A DNA stretch of 64,000 bases from Talpa occidentalis (Eukaryota; Chordata; Mammalia; Eulipotyphla; Talpidae), in the NCBI RefSeq assembly GCF_014898055.3, contig NW_023602073.1:25219784-25283783 (forward strand), written 5' to 3'. Made by a program: the position numbers and the translations under genes. Each line of letters begins with the position of its first letter. Within the stretch, counting starts at the first letter, position 1. This document shows positions 45,484 through 57,509 of this stretch, in pieces. The notes below the pieces were generated by a model. That model was not told where the DNA came from. It searched no databases and saw nothing but the letters and a program-made list of their open reading frames with translations.

Positions 45484-45764
45484 CTGTGGTGTGATATATT
45501 TTTTGAAGATTTTTTTATTTATGCATACAAGAGCTGGGGTACAGGTAAGAGATGCGGTTACCAGAGGTTGAGTGGGGAACAGAACAGGCAGCCTGACTGA
45601 AATACACTGCTGAGGGGAGTAGCGGGCAAGACAGGAGAGGTCTGCTGTGCCATGTGGGTCACCACCCTGGCTGGGGATTGAATTCGTGCTGCAATGTCTG
45701 CCGATAGCTTCACAGTGCTCCATCTTAACCCCTTGCACCACCAGGGAGGCCCCTGTGATGTGAT
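45484..45764 (-). repeat. tRNA-derived SINE, antisense, with TSDs
   Basis: Minus-strand full SINE at 45496-45752: head GGGGCCTCCCTGGTGGTGCAAGGGG, then A and B boxes, tail ATGCATAAATAAAAAAATC. TSDs CTGTGGTGTGAT (45484-45495) and CTGTGATGTGAT (45753-45764) differ at one base. Confidence 0.93.
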
Positions 45765-46340
45765 TTTTAAAGATGGAATAGTTTTTTGGAAAAACTTGAC
45801 ACTTTTGATTTCTCAGTGCAGTCTATGGAACTGGCTTTCCCTCCAGTGGGGGCAGGGGCAGGGTCGTCCTGACAAGCTCCCTTTCCATAGCTCTGATTTA
45901 TCCTTGGGGTGGCTGAGGGCCCTGCTGCTTGCAGGGTCTGGTTCCTGCCCTGGGGAGCACGTCCCTCTGGTGTCATTAAGCCTCCTCTGGTCCAGCACTT
46001 CCTCCAAACAGGTGCTTTCAAAGGCCATTGTATGAGACTGCTGGAGGCCCATTAATCACCTCTCAACGGGTGTACACAAAGCTGTCTAGTTACATCTGGG
46101 ATAATGAAATCACTTTCAAGCATTACTACACCAGCTCCTGTTCATTTATAATACACTTCTGAGTGCCTGAAATACATTACTTTTCTATTGAACCCACACA
46201 AAACCTTACACAGAAGTTACGAGGCCAGGAACCATCCCATTTTTGAGTGGGCAGTCACTGATACAGAAGGGCGAAGGGCTTGCTTCAACCAGGAAGCTAG
46301 CCAGCACAGCGAGGGGAGAACTGATTCTTCTTCCCTGTTT
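45765..46340. other. Unassigned stretch
   Basis: Moderately GC-rich with overlapping open frames on both strands. No domain or repeat is recognised. Confidence 0.4.
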
Positions 46341-46633
46341 AAAAAATCAACTATTTGGGCCTCCCTGGTGGCACAGGGGGTTGAGCGCAAAGCTGTGAAA
46401 CTGTCTGCAGCCTCTGCAGCTGCAGGCTCGATCCTTGGCCAGGGAGCTACCCACATGGTGCAACAGACCTCTCCTGGCTCGCCCGCTGCTCCCCTCAGCA
46501 GTGTACTTTGGTCTATCTGCCTGTTCTGTTCCCCGCTCTGTCTCTGGTGGATCCTCTCACCTCCCACACCTCTGGCCTGTACCCCAGTTCTTGTAATCAG
46601 AAATAAATTATTTTTTTAAAAAATCAACTATTT
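46341..46633 (+). repeat. tRNA-derived SINE (older subfamily), full length with TSDs
   Basis: SINE at 46357-46617: head GGGCCTCCCTGGTGGCAC, B box GCTCGATCCTTGG, body CCAGGGAGCTACCC, tail AATAAATTATTTTTTT. The 16-base TSDs AAAAAATCAACTATTT at 46341-46356 and 46618-46633 are identical, so it is relatively recent. Confidence 0.94.
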
Positions 46634-46919
46634 TTTCTAATTATTGCCTCATTTTGCTTCAGATGCTCTATTTTGCCCAAAGTTCATTTTAAGCAGATGG
46701 AGACATTTCTATTCCTGTTGCAAGAGTATTACCATGTATTTGTTTTTGTTATTTTTACATTTGTTTTCATAGGTTTGAGGTTATGACTGCATGGCAGTGA
46801 GACCAATTTCCAAAATTCATATATAAAAATCATGTTGTGAATTTGGTAGTCAATTTCATGGATCTGCTTGGTCTGTCTGCCTCCCCTTGAGGACAGATGT
46901 GCCCTCCTGGACATCTTTG
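46634..46919. other. Unassigned AT-rich stretch
   Basis: No feature recognised. Confidence 0.4.
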
Positions 46920-47218
46920 TCCCTATTTCTTTTTTTTTTTAAGATTTATTTTATTTATTTATGCATACAAGACCTGGGGTGCAGGCCAGAGGTACAGGGG
47001 GTGAGAGGATTCACCAGAGACAGAGTGGGGAGCAGAACAGGCAGATAGACTGAAATACACTGTCGAGGGGAGCAGCGGGCGAGGCAGGAGAGGTCTGCTG
47101 CCCCGTGTGGGTAGCTCCCTGGCCGGGGATTGAACTCAGGCTGCAGTGGCTGGTGATCGCTTGATCGTGCTGAGACTTAACCCTGTGTCACCAGGGAGGC
47201 CCTTCATCCCTCTTTCTT
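46920..47218 (-). repeat. tRNA-derived SINE, antisense
   Basis: Minus-strand SINE from a GGGCCTCCCTGGTGACACAGGG head at about 47202 to the AAATAAATAAAATAAATC tail at 46930-46960. TSD candidates TCCCTATTTCTT (46920-46931) and TCCCTCTTTCTT (47207-47218). Older subfamily, full length. Confidence 0.9.
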
Positions 47219-47739
47219 AAGCATCTTCCATCTCCCCCTGTGTTTAATTCTCTCCCATCAAGGAACTCCTTTCAAATATATCTCTCTCCCCTTGAGTGAT
47301 GATCTTACTTTCTAAACTTGTTTCTCATTTAGCGACTTCTAAAAACTGGTAGACAGCGGTGCTGCCTCCCTTCTCACCTCCTCTCTCACCCCAGATGTGA
47401 GCTGTGAGTTCAGGGAAGCCCCAGCCCCAGGCAATGCCTGCTCCTATATGTCACTCTTCTGTGTCTTTGGCCATGTTGAATTTTGTGTGTTCTCACACAC
47501 CTCTTTCTTGGTCTTTAGACTTTTGGATCTTGTTTCGTTCCCCACTCTCTAATGCCATTTTTTTACTTTTCATCTTGTTACTGCCTCCTGAACAATGGAA
47601 ATTTCCAAGGGGTTGGGTTATAACTTTCTGTTCTTCCTCTCCTCACCTTCTTCCCATATTCATCAATATAATTTCATTATTCATTTCTCAAAATATCATT
47701 ATTTGTTGAGATGAACATACTATCATTTACTAGGATATA
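47219..47739. other. Unassigned stretch
   Basis: C/T-rich with several TCTCTCCC words. A 101-codon open frame (47404-47709) has no motif. It is flanked by L2-like material that starts near 47740. Confidence 0.4.
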
Positions 47740-48030
47740 CCAAGAACTGACATGTACCAGATACCCACTAGGGCCTAATTCAGTGGTGAAGAGGAGGAGG
47801 CCCCTGCTGTGTGGGGAAGGCTGTCTGTGAACAAGTAAGAAAACTTGCGTTGTAATTGCAGAGTGCTGTGTGTTATGAAGTAAGCAAAGCGCAAATGGGA
47901 CAGAGAGTGCCAGGGCAGCTAAGAGCAGTCAGGGAAGGCTCCTCATAGGAGGAGCATTTGAGCTGAGGCCGGAGTGACAAGGAAACCCCAGGACTTTTCT
48001 GGGGAAAGAGTACTCAGGGAGTGGAGAAAC
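47740..48030 (-). repeat. L2-like LINE relic, antisense
   Basis: In antisense L2 order: 'tgtaccagatacccac', 'gaggaggcccctgctgtgtgggg', 'gtgtgttatgaagtaagcaaagcgcaaatggg', 'gtcagggaaggctcctcataggaggagcatttgagctgagg'. The text is very typical of antisense L2 interior and 3' end sequence. Confidence 0.7.
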
Positions 48031-48194
48031 TACATAAATGATCGCTATGCAAATGTCTCTGAACTCAGGCCCACCAGTTAGGACTCTTGCTCTCTCGCTC
48101 TCTCTCTCTCTTCCTGTCTGTTCCCAGTGTCACTGCAAGCACAATTTGTCTGTACACAAACGCAAGGCCCTCTCTCTTTCCTTGTTTCTCTGAG
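48031..48194. other. Unassigned with CT-rich tract
   Basis: A (CT)n-type run lies at 48086-48116. No other feature. Confidence 0.5.
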
Positions 48195-48474
48195 TTTTTT
48201 TCTTTTTCTTTTTTTTTAAAGATTCATTTGTTTATGCATATAAGAGCTGGGGTATAGGCCAGAGGTGTGGGAGGTGAGAGGATTCACCAGAGACAGAGTG
48301 GGGAATAGAACAGCTGGATCTACTGAAATACACTGCTGAGGGGAGCAGCGGGAGAGAGAGGTCTGTTGTGCCATGTGGGTAGCTCCCTGGCTGGACGGGT
48401 ACCGAACTCGTGCTTCAGAGGCTGCAGATAGCTTCACAGTGCCGTGCTTAAAGCCTTGTGCCACCAGGAAGGCC
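48195..48474 (-). repeat. tRNA-derived SINE, antisense
   Basis: Minus-strand SINE with head GGGCCTTCCTGGTGGCACAAGG at 48474 and tail ATGCATAAACAAATGAATC near 48220-48235, followed by T-rich complement of poly(A) from 48195. TSDs could not be fixed because both flanks are CT-rich. About 15 bases of the mid-body are deleted near 48351. Confidence 0.88.
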
Positions 48475-49194
48475 CTCTCTGTCTCTCTTGTCAGGCTGGG
48501 AACCTAAGAGTCACCAAGCTCATAGCTTCATGCTCTCCTAATAATCAGTGTATCAGTAAGAGCCTAGTGTTCCTTCTGTTCCTTCATCTTCTACACAATT
48601 CACCCCTGGACCACAGTCTATATGTAGAGACCATTTATGGCAAACTTTCACAGTCCCAGACAGAGAGCTTGGCACTTCGCCCTCATGGACTTATTGTCTG
48701 CAAGACCATGTTACAGATGGAGAAACAGAGATCTGGCCCCTTCCCCCCAGGTCATGGCTTTTAGTAGTCATTTCTTTATTCTCTTCTTAAAAATCTAGAA
48801 AAAAAAATCATATATCCCCATCCTGATTATAAAAAGGCCCCAAATTCCCTTTTGAATCCCAATGCATCTAATCCCCACAATATGAAATTGCTGGCCCTGC
48901 TAACCAATAAATCCTTTGCTTTTACCAATCATGTTCTCTCACACTCACCTCTGTGTCTGCAATGCCCGGCTCTTTCTTTTTACCTGTTCAAATCTTGTCT
49001 AATCTGCCTCCCTCCTTGATGTTATATTCTCCATTCATTTAGGTCATGACTACCCATATCACCTATTATTTTGGGATCAATTTTTAGGTATCCAGCACAC
49101 ATTTCCTCTATGAAACCATGAGCACACTTGTCTTGCAGAAGAACATGGTGCCTAAAAGGGTAAGTTCTGGAAACAATCTCAAACTTTAAATCCC
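48475..49194. other. Unassigned stretch
   Basis: No gene or repeat could be supported. The part 48780-49110 is C/T-rich, with phrases such as 'ctaatctgcctccctcc' that can come from sense L2. Low confidence. Confidence 0.4.
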
Positions 49195-49365
49195 AGGCCT
49201 GTCCTAGGGCAATTATCTCTGAGTTTCATGAGAAAACTAATCTAAAGATAGAGTTTTCTACCTCAAAGGGCTGTTGTGAAGTTTAAAATGAGCACCTCAT
49301 GTACAAAAGCATGTAGTAAGCCTGGCACACACTATACACTCAATAAATGTTACCTGTTTACATGC
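49195..49365 (-). repeat. MIR-like SINE fragment
   Basis: 'ctgagtttcatgagaaaactaatctaaagatag', 'aaagggctgttgtgaagtttaaaatgag', 'aagcctggcacacactatacactcaataaatgttacc': an antisense MIR core and tail in order. Confidence 0.7.
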
Positions 49366-49499
49366 CAGCATAGCATGGTATTTTGGAAATAATACCCAAG
49401 GCTTCAACCAACATCCTTTTACTCTTGTAAAAGGATGTGCCTAGAAATCTTCAAACTTCTAAGATCATAGAGGTGAACACCCACAGAACAGGGGACCAA
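49366..49499. other. Unassigned stretch
   Basis: No feature recognised. A short palindrome at about 49417-49435 (CTTTTACTCTTGTAAAAG) is visible. Confidence 0.45.
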
Positions 49500-49690
49500 T
49501 TCATCACTTTCTATTTGTGGAAAGTGTTGTAATGGGCCTGGTGACATTAGGTTGTGTGGGTTCAAATCCTGACACCTTATCTCTGTGTTTCTTTGGTTTT
49601 TCATTGAAAAATTAGGGGTGATAATACTGATAATACCATCTACAACAGGGAGTTCTTATAAAGACCAGATTTACAAAGCTTCATTGCACG
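49500..49690 (-). repeat. MIR-like SINE fragment
   Basis: 'tgggttcaaatcctgacacc', 'tttttcattgaaaaattaggggtgataatactgataataccatc', then 'gggagttcttataaagaccagatt' follow the antisense MIR pattern. Confidence 0.65.
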
Positions 49691-50894
49691 GGCTGCACTT
49701 ATGCTGGATGGATGACCTTGGACAATGACATTGTTCTCTATTCTACCTTTTTCTCAGTTTCCACATTCAGTCAATAATGTTGGGGTTCTTTTCTCAGGAG
49801 CTTAACCTTCTCAGGTCTGCCTTGTTTCAAACCAGTAGTTCAAGTTTCTTGCTCAAATGATTCCTGCAGCCTCCTAAAAGCTTCATTGCCTTCAACCATG
49901 CCTCCGCAAGTCTCCAAACATTTGAGCCAAGTCAACATGCTGGAAAACCATGACTGCAAGCAAGAACTGAATTAAAATATTGAAACTGAGCCACTACACT
50001 GCATCTCCAAACTATTAACGGCTGTGTTAATAGTCTGGATGCTGCTACACATGGCATCTCAATGCTGTTGCTACAAGAAGAGGCAGAGGTGAAATTTTAT
50101 ATGGATAAAAGATTGATTGCATAGAGCCATAATTTCATATGAGTCACTGAAAACGGAGCATCAGGATCTGTCTCATACTGTGTTCTCCACATTTCCCCAT
50201 TTTAAATCACCATTCCAAAGTATAATAAACCACACTTTCAGGACCTAGGGATGTTAAAATGGAGACAAGACAACTTGATGATGCTGAGGAGCACACAGCT
50301 GCTTTAGATATTTCAGAAGTGATTCAATTCTCAGAGGCCTACTCTAAAATCCCTAAAGCAACTTCAATATGAAGCTGAATGCCAACTGCACTTGTAGATG
50401 TTGGCTCACCCCTCTGTCCATGGCTATAAACAGCTTTGTGTTTCCTTCCAACTATTCCATGTGTATGCTATCTAGGTTCTCCTGCAAGATGACAAGTTCT
50501 CTGAGGACAGGACCAGAAATTCAAAGGACCTATTGCTTGTTCTGGCTTGATTGCCCATTGCTTTGTGATGTGACTTAATTTCCAGCTCCTCTTATCTCTC
50601 AAATTTCCCCTTATCTGTCAAATATAAGAGCTGAAATATATCTATAAGCCCTTAGTGAACAGGAGATGTCTTTCAAAAGCTTATGCACAAAATTATCCAT
50701 TCACTCATGCATATGGATCATTAAAACCATAGCAACTTATTATTTTTTCAATTCACAGATATTTCATATATATTTGATTTGATGAGGAATCATCAAAATT
50801 TGATTTATACAGAGGATCCTTATACATGTGACACAATGTCATTATAAGATTCTTTGCTGTTCCCCTTTCATTTTTCCCCTTTACTGTTTATCCT
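49691..50894. other. Unassigned AT-rich sequence
   Basis: The part 50390-50580 resembles a sense L2 tip ('caagatgacaagttctctgaggacaggac'). Otherwise nothing recognised. Confidence 0.4.
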
Positions 50895-50998
50895 TTTATT
50901 TACTAAACATTCATTGTAGGACTCCTCTTAGCACTCTGCTGAGTGCTCTGTAATCAAGGATGGAAAAGAATGATTTTGGTGAAAATTTAAAGGGATAA
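50895..50998 (-). repeat. L2-like LINE tip
   Basis: 'tttatttactaaacattcattgtagg' and 'cttagcactctgctgagtgctctg' follow an antisense L2 3' end. It leads straight into arm 1 of the inverted repeat at 50999. Confidence 0.45.
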
Positions 50999-51097
50999 TT
51001 TCAGGATAATGAGTTGCCTGAATAAAAATACTGGTAACCCCTGTATAATTAAACAATGCACACCACTCTGTGCCAACATCCAACTGAAAACAGAGAG
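50999..51097 (+). repeat. Arm 1 of a 100-bp inverted repeat
   Basis: The words TTCAGGATAATGAGTTGCC, TGAATAAAAATACTGGTAA, CCCTGTATAATTAAACAA and CCAACTGAAAACAGAGAG recur, reverse-complemented and in mirrored order, at 51653-51753. By eye about 90% of about 100 positions agree. I do not recognise the family. Confidence 0.9.
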
Positions 51098-51652
51098 AAA
51101 TACTGTAGGGAATGCATATTGGAGACTTTCTAGAATTTTGCATGTGTCAAGCATTAGATCTTTCCCCACTATAAGATAGATATTCTTGGTGGTCCCCACT
51201 TGAGAAAGACTCAGTGATGCCAGGTAGTGAAAGGACCCAAGTTGAGAAAATTCCATCTGTCTCTAAAGTCTGAATTCTTGACATTCAACCAAAATTATCT
51301 GGTGAGGGGATCATGTAGTGAAGCAGGATAGCCGATGAAGGGAAGAAGGTTTTTAGGGAGACAGGAAAAGCACAGGCACAGGATAGTAAAGTGAGAGACG
51401 CCCAATGAATGCGACGTTGTTTGTCAGGTAGATAGGCAAGAGCAAGAAAGTCATTCCAAGAAGAATTGAGAACAAATGCAAAGCCTCTCAAGTTTGAAAC
51501 CCTAGGGCATACCTAGGAAACATCCAGAGATCTGTGTACAGGAACAGGATGAGTGTGGAGCAACGCTGGGAACTAAATGACCAAAGGGTCTATGATTTGC
51601 ATATTCCAGCTCTCCTGTTTCTGTGATTGGATTGTCCAGTGTATAGTAGGTG
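51098..51652. other. Spacer of the inverted repeat
   Basis: About 555 bases of unassigned sequence between the two arms. 51300-51480 has antisense L2-like phrases ('gaagaaggtttttagggag', 'cacaggcacagg'). No ORF above 90 codons and no transposase signature. Confidence 0.45.
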
Positions 51653-51753
51653 CTCTCTGTTTTCAGTTGGATGATTAGCAAAGAGCGGTGTGCGTTGTTT
51701 AATTATACAGGGATTACCAGTATTTTTATTCAGGCAATTCATTATCCTGAAAA
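51653..51753 (-). repeat. Arm 2 of the inverted repeat
   Basis: Mirror copy of 50999-51097: CTCTCTGTTTTCAGTTGG, TTGTTTAATTATACAGGG, TTACCAGTATTTTTATTCA, GGCAATTCATTATCCTGAA. Outer flanks (AATTTTAAGG versus ATTTTGGTGAA) show further weak similarity, so the true arms may be longer than called. Confidence 0.9.
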
Positions 51754-52084
51754 CTACTCTACCTTCACCTTAAAATTATACCCAAGATATTGATGATCTG
51801 TGCTGAACTTTAGAAGGAAATAGTCTCATATACTCTAAAACACACACACACACAGGCATGGCGGTCATGCAATAGGCATATGTGCACGTCAGTTTACTGG
51901 GGACCATTAAAAGCTTTTAGTATTCACACTATGACTCTGAAGGGTATTGCTGATTTGGGGCATTCTTTTTTCTCACATAATGTTAGAAGCAATGTTTCTG
52001 AGTATGTGTAATGTCTCTTTACTTGACTGTACAAATGGAGAAGACAGTGATGTGTTTTCATTCCTAAAAGCGGGGATAAGCTGA
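51754..52084. other. Unassigned stretch with (CA)n
   Basis: A short (CA)7 run sits at 51841-51855. No other feature. Confidence 0.45.
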
Positions 52085-52330
52085 AGCTTAGGGGGTCAGT
52101 TTTGCAGCGGAGTAGAATTCTAATGCTGAAGTTTACTAACTGTGTGATAAGTCCCTTATTTGTTTCTAATCTCGTTTCCTTATGTATAAAATTGGAAGAA
52201 TAATGGTATTAATGAGTATTGTTACTATTTAAAACAACATTGGATTATTATGAAGATTACAGAATTAATATATGACTATATTGAGAACCGTGCCAGGTAA
52301 ATTTTGAGTAGCCTGTAAATACGTGTTTCT
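52085..52330 (-). repeat. MIR-like SINE, near full length
   Basis: 'agtagaattctaatgctgaagtttactaactgtgtgataagtccc', 'cctttatgtataaaattggaagaataatgg', 'ggattattatgaagattacagaattaat', 'gaaccgtgccaggtaaattttgag' follow the antisense MIR from 3' to 5'. Confidence 0.7.
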
Positions 52331-52999
52331 TGGATATGGAGACCATACTGAAAACATGAGGGAAATTCAGTCTTTATAAAGACTGTATCTCTGGTTATAA
52401 AGCTCTGTGCACTGCAGAAGAGCACCTTGCCTTAATTGGCACAAGATGGGTTAGCCCAGCCCTGCTTGTTATGACTGTTCCCTTACATGCTTAAACCCTT
52501 TTGGTCTCTTTGGTTAGATATTTGTGAGACAGAGGTGCTGAAGAGTTTATGAGATTGGCTCTAAATGGTCCCCAATTTCCCCATTCATCCTTCTAGCATC
52601 CTTAGCTTTACATAGTGGAGCAGAATTGGGGGCATTCTTGGGAAGTGTCCCTGGTCCTCCTTTTCATGCACTTAGAAACAGGACAGTCAGTCACAACCAA
52701 CACTTTAGGCACATGCTTTCCTGTGGTCACATTTGGTTTCTTCAGTCCCACTAGGAACTGGAAACACAAGTCACACATAATATGGCAATTTCCCTATTGA
52801 TTTGAATTAACTGAAAATCTCCATTGTGCCTGAGAGCACATGCTAGTCTTCATAACGGTAATTTCCAGTGTTAGCTCAGAAAACATAATAGTAAGGGAAC
52901 AATGTTGGGGGTTATACTTGGAGGTTAAATTAGACTGTGTACCTTCTATTACTGGCATGTCAAGAACAAAGCAATAAATGAATGATTTTTATTGATAGG
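52331..52999. other. Unassigned sequence
   Basis: No feature recognised; a 61-codon frame at 52615-52800 has no motif. Confidence 0.4.
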
Positions 53000-53105
53000 A
53001 GCAGTGCAGTATATTGAAGAGAGCTATTGCCAGAAGGTTGAGGCTGACTCTTGGCTCTGCTTGACTCTGCATGACTTTGGGAAAATACACCAGCTCCTAC
53101 TCCTA
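53000..53105 (-). repeat. MIR-like SINE fragment
   Basis: 'gcagtatattgaagagagctattgcc', 'ggttgaggctgactcttggctctgc' and 'catgactttgggaaaatacac' resemble the antisense MIR head and core. Confidence 0.6.
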
Positions 53106-55190
53106 GACCTGGAATGGTTCTTAGTGATGAAGATATTGAGGTGATGAATTTAAGAGACCAGCCAAGTATAACTGAGTTAGTAGTGGCATGTGAATTTCAA
53201 TCTTAGCTCCTGATCTGGACCTCTTAGAAAATCGTGAAGAAGAATAAATGATTTTTCCAGATAAAATATAACTTGCACTTTATTGAACAAGTGTAAATTG
53301 TCTGTGGGAATTATTCCTTATCTTTCTGGGTCATTTGGTGTTAACTCACCTAAATGTTATCTTTTTGAGAGTTATTTGATGTCCAAAGTGATAGTAAGGT
53401 TGGTTCTTAAGTGTTTTAAATTTTTTATGGGGGTGCAGAAACAAGACTTTCTTTTCCATGAAAAAGAAACCATTTGAATTCCAGAAGATTTTAAAGTTTC
53501 TTTCAGACTCGATATCTGAGTTAGTTGTAATCCTATATCTTAGAGATAGGGGAGATAGAGGTTGTTCCCAACTCAAACCCTCATGGCAGCAAGCTGAAAT
53601 AACAAGCAAAGTATACCTCAAGTCATTTGAGTGACTGCTCTGTATTTACTGTAATGTTATAGGATTTGGAAATGTAGTAGATAGAAATTAGCTTGTTATT
53701 ACATTTATTAGTATTTGAGCTAGTAACTGAGAATTTGCTCATAGTATGCTTTACAAAAGATTCTTACCATACTGTGAACCTTTAACAGATAAAAGTTTTC
53801 TTTTATTGTAGGCACCTTTATGTATTTCCTAGATCAAGCTTTAGAAATAGTGAATATCCAGTGGTAATGAGCACCACTCACATCTGGGTTGTAGTTTCTA
53901 AATACCACTTTCCACAAAAAGGAATGAAGGCTCTGGCAGAGATGACTGATTATAGGTCTGGATGGAAAATATGTGTCAGGAAGCAAAGATGCTGTCAAAG
54001 GCTAATGGAATCATTTCAAAAGACATAGCAACTAACTTGAAGAGGATCTTACTTGCTAAAAATGGCCCAGTTTGAGTATCAAAAGGAATAGTGAGTATAA
54101 TAGGTTAAACCATATTTATCATTTTAAAACCATGTGTTCATAATCTCACTTATCATCAGTTCATTTTTCTTAAAGTTGGTGAGTAATAGGAAAAAAATCA
54201 ATCACATATTCTTTCATATACAAAATGTTTGATGAAGGAATTTTTGTAAATAGAAGAATTCTAACTAAAAAATGCAGAGAAATGAGAATTATAAAATAAC
54301 CACTTCAACTTAATAAATAATAAATCTAGGCAGCAATCATATAAGTTTGGTGAAGAAATTCAGAATAAATAAATTAGGCTGATAATACCTACGCCTATTA
54401 GTGAATTTTAATATTACTAAAGGGGGACAACTGGACATTATATGACTACCCATGAAATATTTTGGTCAAGAAATAAACCTGAAACTAATCAAATCAGTTT
54501 ACAGAAAATATAGAGAATAGAGAAACATATTAGATTCTACACATGAACCAAAGAGTGTGGGGTATTTTACAGACTGAATGTCCTAGTAAAAGGGGGGAAA
54601 GGACTATTATTCACTGAAGGAGATTAAAACTTATAACCAAATACAATGCCAGAATCTTCTTTATTTTATATGTTTTGGATCTTTATTAGAATAAACAAAC
54701 TATAAAATGTTATTTGTGAATTTATGACAACTTGAAAACTCAGTGAAGAGTTTTGAGGTATTGGGGGGTTAGTCTGAGATATGTAACTGTCTAGTGAATT
54801 AAGCGTATGACCTACAGACTCATCCACTAGCTCATAATGTTGGATAAATATGGGAAATTCATTTTATCTGTTCCTTTTCCTGGGATCTAGCAGTCTACTC
54901 ACAGTTTCTTTTTTCTTAGGTTTTCTACTTTAATAGTTATCATCATATGCCATTAATTCCTCCCTGAATTGTTGGATTTTGGTCTATGTTTCAACCATTT
55001 CATATACTGACAATCTCTTGTGAGTTTGCTCCACAAACCGAAGTTGCTTCATGCCCATGATCTAATTAGTTTTTTCCAGATGGTAATCTTATTTTCTGGG
55101 TCTGAAGACTAGCTACTTTTCCGTATGTACTGATACTAACACTTTTTTCTTAGAGTGAGCTGACCACTTTGATGAAGACCTTTAGATGCT
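53106..55190. other. Unassigned AT-rich sequence
   Basis: About 2.1 kb. No reading frame, RNA or repeat is recognised; AT content is high, with a neutral texture. Some may be very old L1 or L2 sequence. Confidence 0.4.
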
Positions 55191-55846
55191 GAAAAAAGTT
55201 TACTTCTAATGTAAACTGGTCCAGCCACTATGGAAAACTGTGTGGAGTATTCCCAAAAACACTAAAATTTGATCTCCCATATTGTCCAGTGATTCTACTC
55301 CTGGGATTATACCCAAAAGACGCAAAAACACTAATTTGAAGGAAAATCTGCACTCCTATATTTATTACAGCAGTATTTACAATAGCAAAGGTATGGAAAC
55401 AATCTAAATGCCCCAAAACAGATGAATGGATCAAGGAGATACGGCGTATAAACACAATAGAATACTGCTCAGCCATCAAAAAAGATAAACTCATGACACT
55501 TGTGGAAACATGGTTGCAGCTGAAAGGGATTATGCTAAGTGAAATAATTCAGAAGGAAAAAGATAAAAAAAAACATCAGATAGTCTCATTTATGGGGGAA
55601 TATAGGGAAACTTAACAAAAGATCAGGAAAAAGATAAAACTTGCAGGCAAACCATAGATCTGAGGCATATAGCAAGGCAGGGGGAGGGAAAATCACAAGG
55701 GATTAAATTGATGGTTCATGGGTGCCATGGTGATTGGAGAGTTATTGTTACTACATATGATGGGCAAAATCAAATATTGTACAAAAATGGACAATGATAT
55801 AAGGAAATAAAAGAAATTATAAATAAATAAATGAAAGTTTACTTCT
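55191..55846 (+). mobile_element. 5'-truncated L1 with TSDs
   Basis: L1 at 55208-55832. It starts inside the last part of ORF2: 'aatgtaaactggtccagccactatgg', 'tgattctactcctgggattatacccaaaag', 'gcactcctatatttattacagcagtatttac', 'gaaacaatctaaatgcccc', 'gctgaaagggattatgctaagtgaaat'. It then has a 3' UTR ('gggattaaattgatggttcatgg') and ends AATAAATAAATGAAA. TSDs GAAAAAAGTTTACTTCT (55191-55207) and GAAAGTTTACTTCT (55833-55846) fix the bounds. ORF2 is broken by stops. Confidence 0.92.
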
Positions 55847-57029
55847 CAACTATCACCATTCCAATGCTCCCTGTCATGGATGAGTATGTGTGTGACTACC
55901 TACATTGTGGGCTCCTGTGAGCTGGCCACTCATGGGCAACTGTGACCTATTTGCTATCTGTAAATCACAGCAGAGCATTCCTTTACAACTGAGGGAGCAT
56001 AGCCCATATCATGAGGTATGCCACTGTTGACCTGATTACATGACTATCTCCATGGCAGTCTTGGGATAACTCTGTCTGTGATAACATCAAATAGTTTGCT
56101 GATGCAAATGTCTCTTGACTCATGGTCACGATGTCCCCTTCCCTATTCCTTGTAAAACTTTGTCCCCCATTCCTATCCCAGCCTCCAGATTCTATCCCTT
56201 ACACCATTGTCACATGATTGACTTTTAATATCCTGTATGATTTCAATAAATGGCACAAGAACTTCTGCTCAAGTAGCAGAGTCTTGCGTTGCAAACCTGC
56301 TCCATGACTGCTGTGTCCCTCATCGCATTCCCACTGCAAAGTGGCAACAAAGCTCCTATTGCAACATGACCCTTAGATGAAAATGAAAGTATGAGGCTGG
56401 GTTTATAAAGTATGGAAGAGCCCAGAAATGGAGACTTAATGTGCTTCACAATGCAAAGGAGGAGGAAGAGAAGAAAGCACACACATGTGTGTATCCATAT
56501 GTGCACACAGATGCACCTGCTATAGAGCCTTCACATAAAAATTCCAAGGATTCAGGCTCCAGTGTGGATTATAATCATTTTTGGATGATTATAATTTTAA
56601 AGTTTTCAGAAGCTGTGTTTTCTAATAAAATTCATTCTACCTAATTTCTTTCCAAAATGGGGATTGAAAAAACCCCCTTGAAGAAACATATAATCATACA
56701 TTAATGAATCTTCCATCTAGATGAATTGAATCAGGTTATACAACAATAGTCTGGAAAAAAAGAAAGAGAAAAAGAAAAGCGTTCCAAACAAGATACACAT
56801 TTCCCTGAAATGATTGTATCAAAGAATCTCTGAATTGACAGAGTAATGTGTTATTACACCTACATAGACTGCCACAGTCTCTGACATCTTATTGAAGAAA
56901 ACATCCATGTTTTCTTTGAGCCAATTAGGCATGTTGTTGATGCACTGAATTTTTTTTTAAACTGTGTCCCTATTCAGCTGCAGTGATCATTTAGTCAGCT
57001 AATCTGTTTTCTCCCTTTTTTTCTATGCA
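55847..57029. other. Unassigned AT-rich sequence
   Basis: A purine run at 56754-56780 (GAAAAAAAGAAAGAGAAAAAGAAAAG) is visible. No gene or named repeat. Confidence 0.4.
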
Positions 57030-57430
57030 GCAAAATGTACTAAGGACCAGCTACAGACTCTTTGCCAGGTGCTGTAGGAGCAAATAAACAATCAGATTAT
57101 AAAATAAGGTCATATAAGTTCATGTCTTAGTCACTTTATAGTTCTGGCACCTAAGACAATGCCTGACACAGATGAGAAGTTCGATGAGTATTTTTTAAAA
57201 GGGATCTGAGACATTGCACTCAAGTTCATTACTCTTACAATCTAATAGTGTGAGGCAAGATATACAATGAATGCATATAACTCTAAAAATAGAATTGCTG
57301 AGTGCTCCAAGTGAGGCAAATAAAAAGACAAAGGGAGGACGGAAAGAAAAAAAAAAATGCTATCCTAAAGGATCCCACACAGGTGGTAAAATTTCAAGAA
57401 CAGGAGAATGAAGGGCATTTGGGCAGAGTA
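57030..57430 (-). repeat. L2-like LINE relic, antisense
   Basis: 'aaaatgtactaaggaccagctacagactctttgccaggtgctgtagg' and later 'acacaggtggtaaaatttcaagaacagg', 'gaagggcatttgggcag' follow antisense L2. Diverged. Confidence 0.5.
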
Positions 57431-57509
57431 ACATTATTAAAAAAGGCCTGATGGTTGGCATGAAGGAGCAGATGGGTGTGCTACACAGTGCGGTTTAGAT
57501 GGAATGTAA

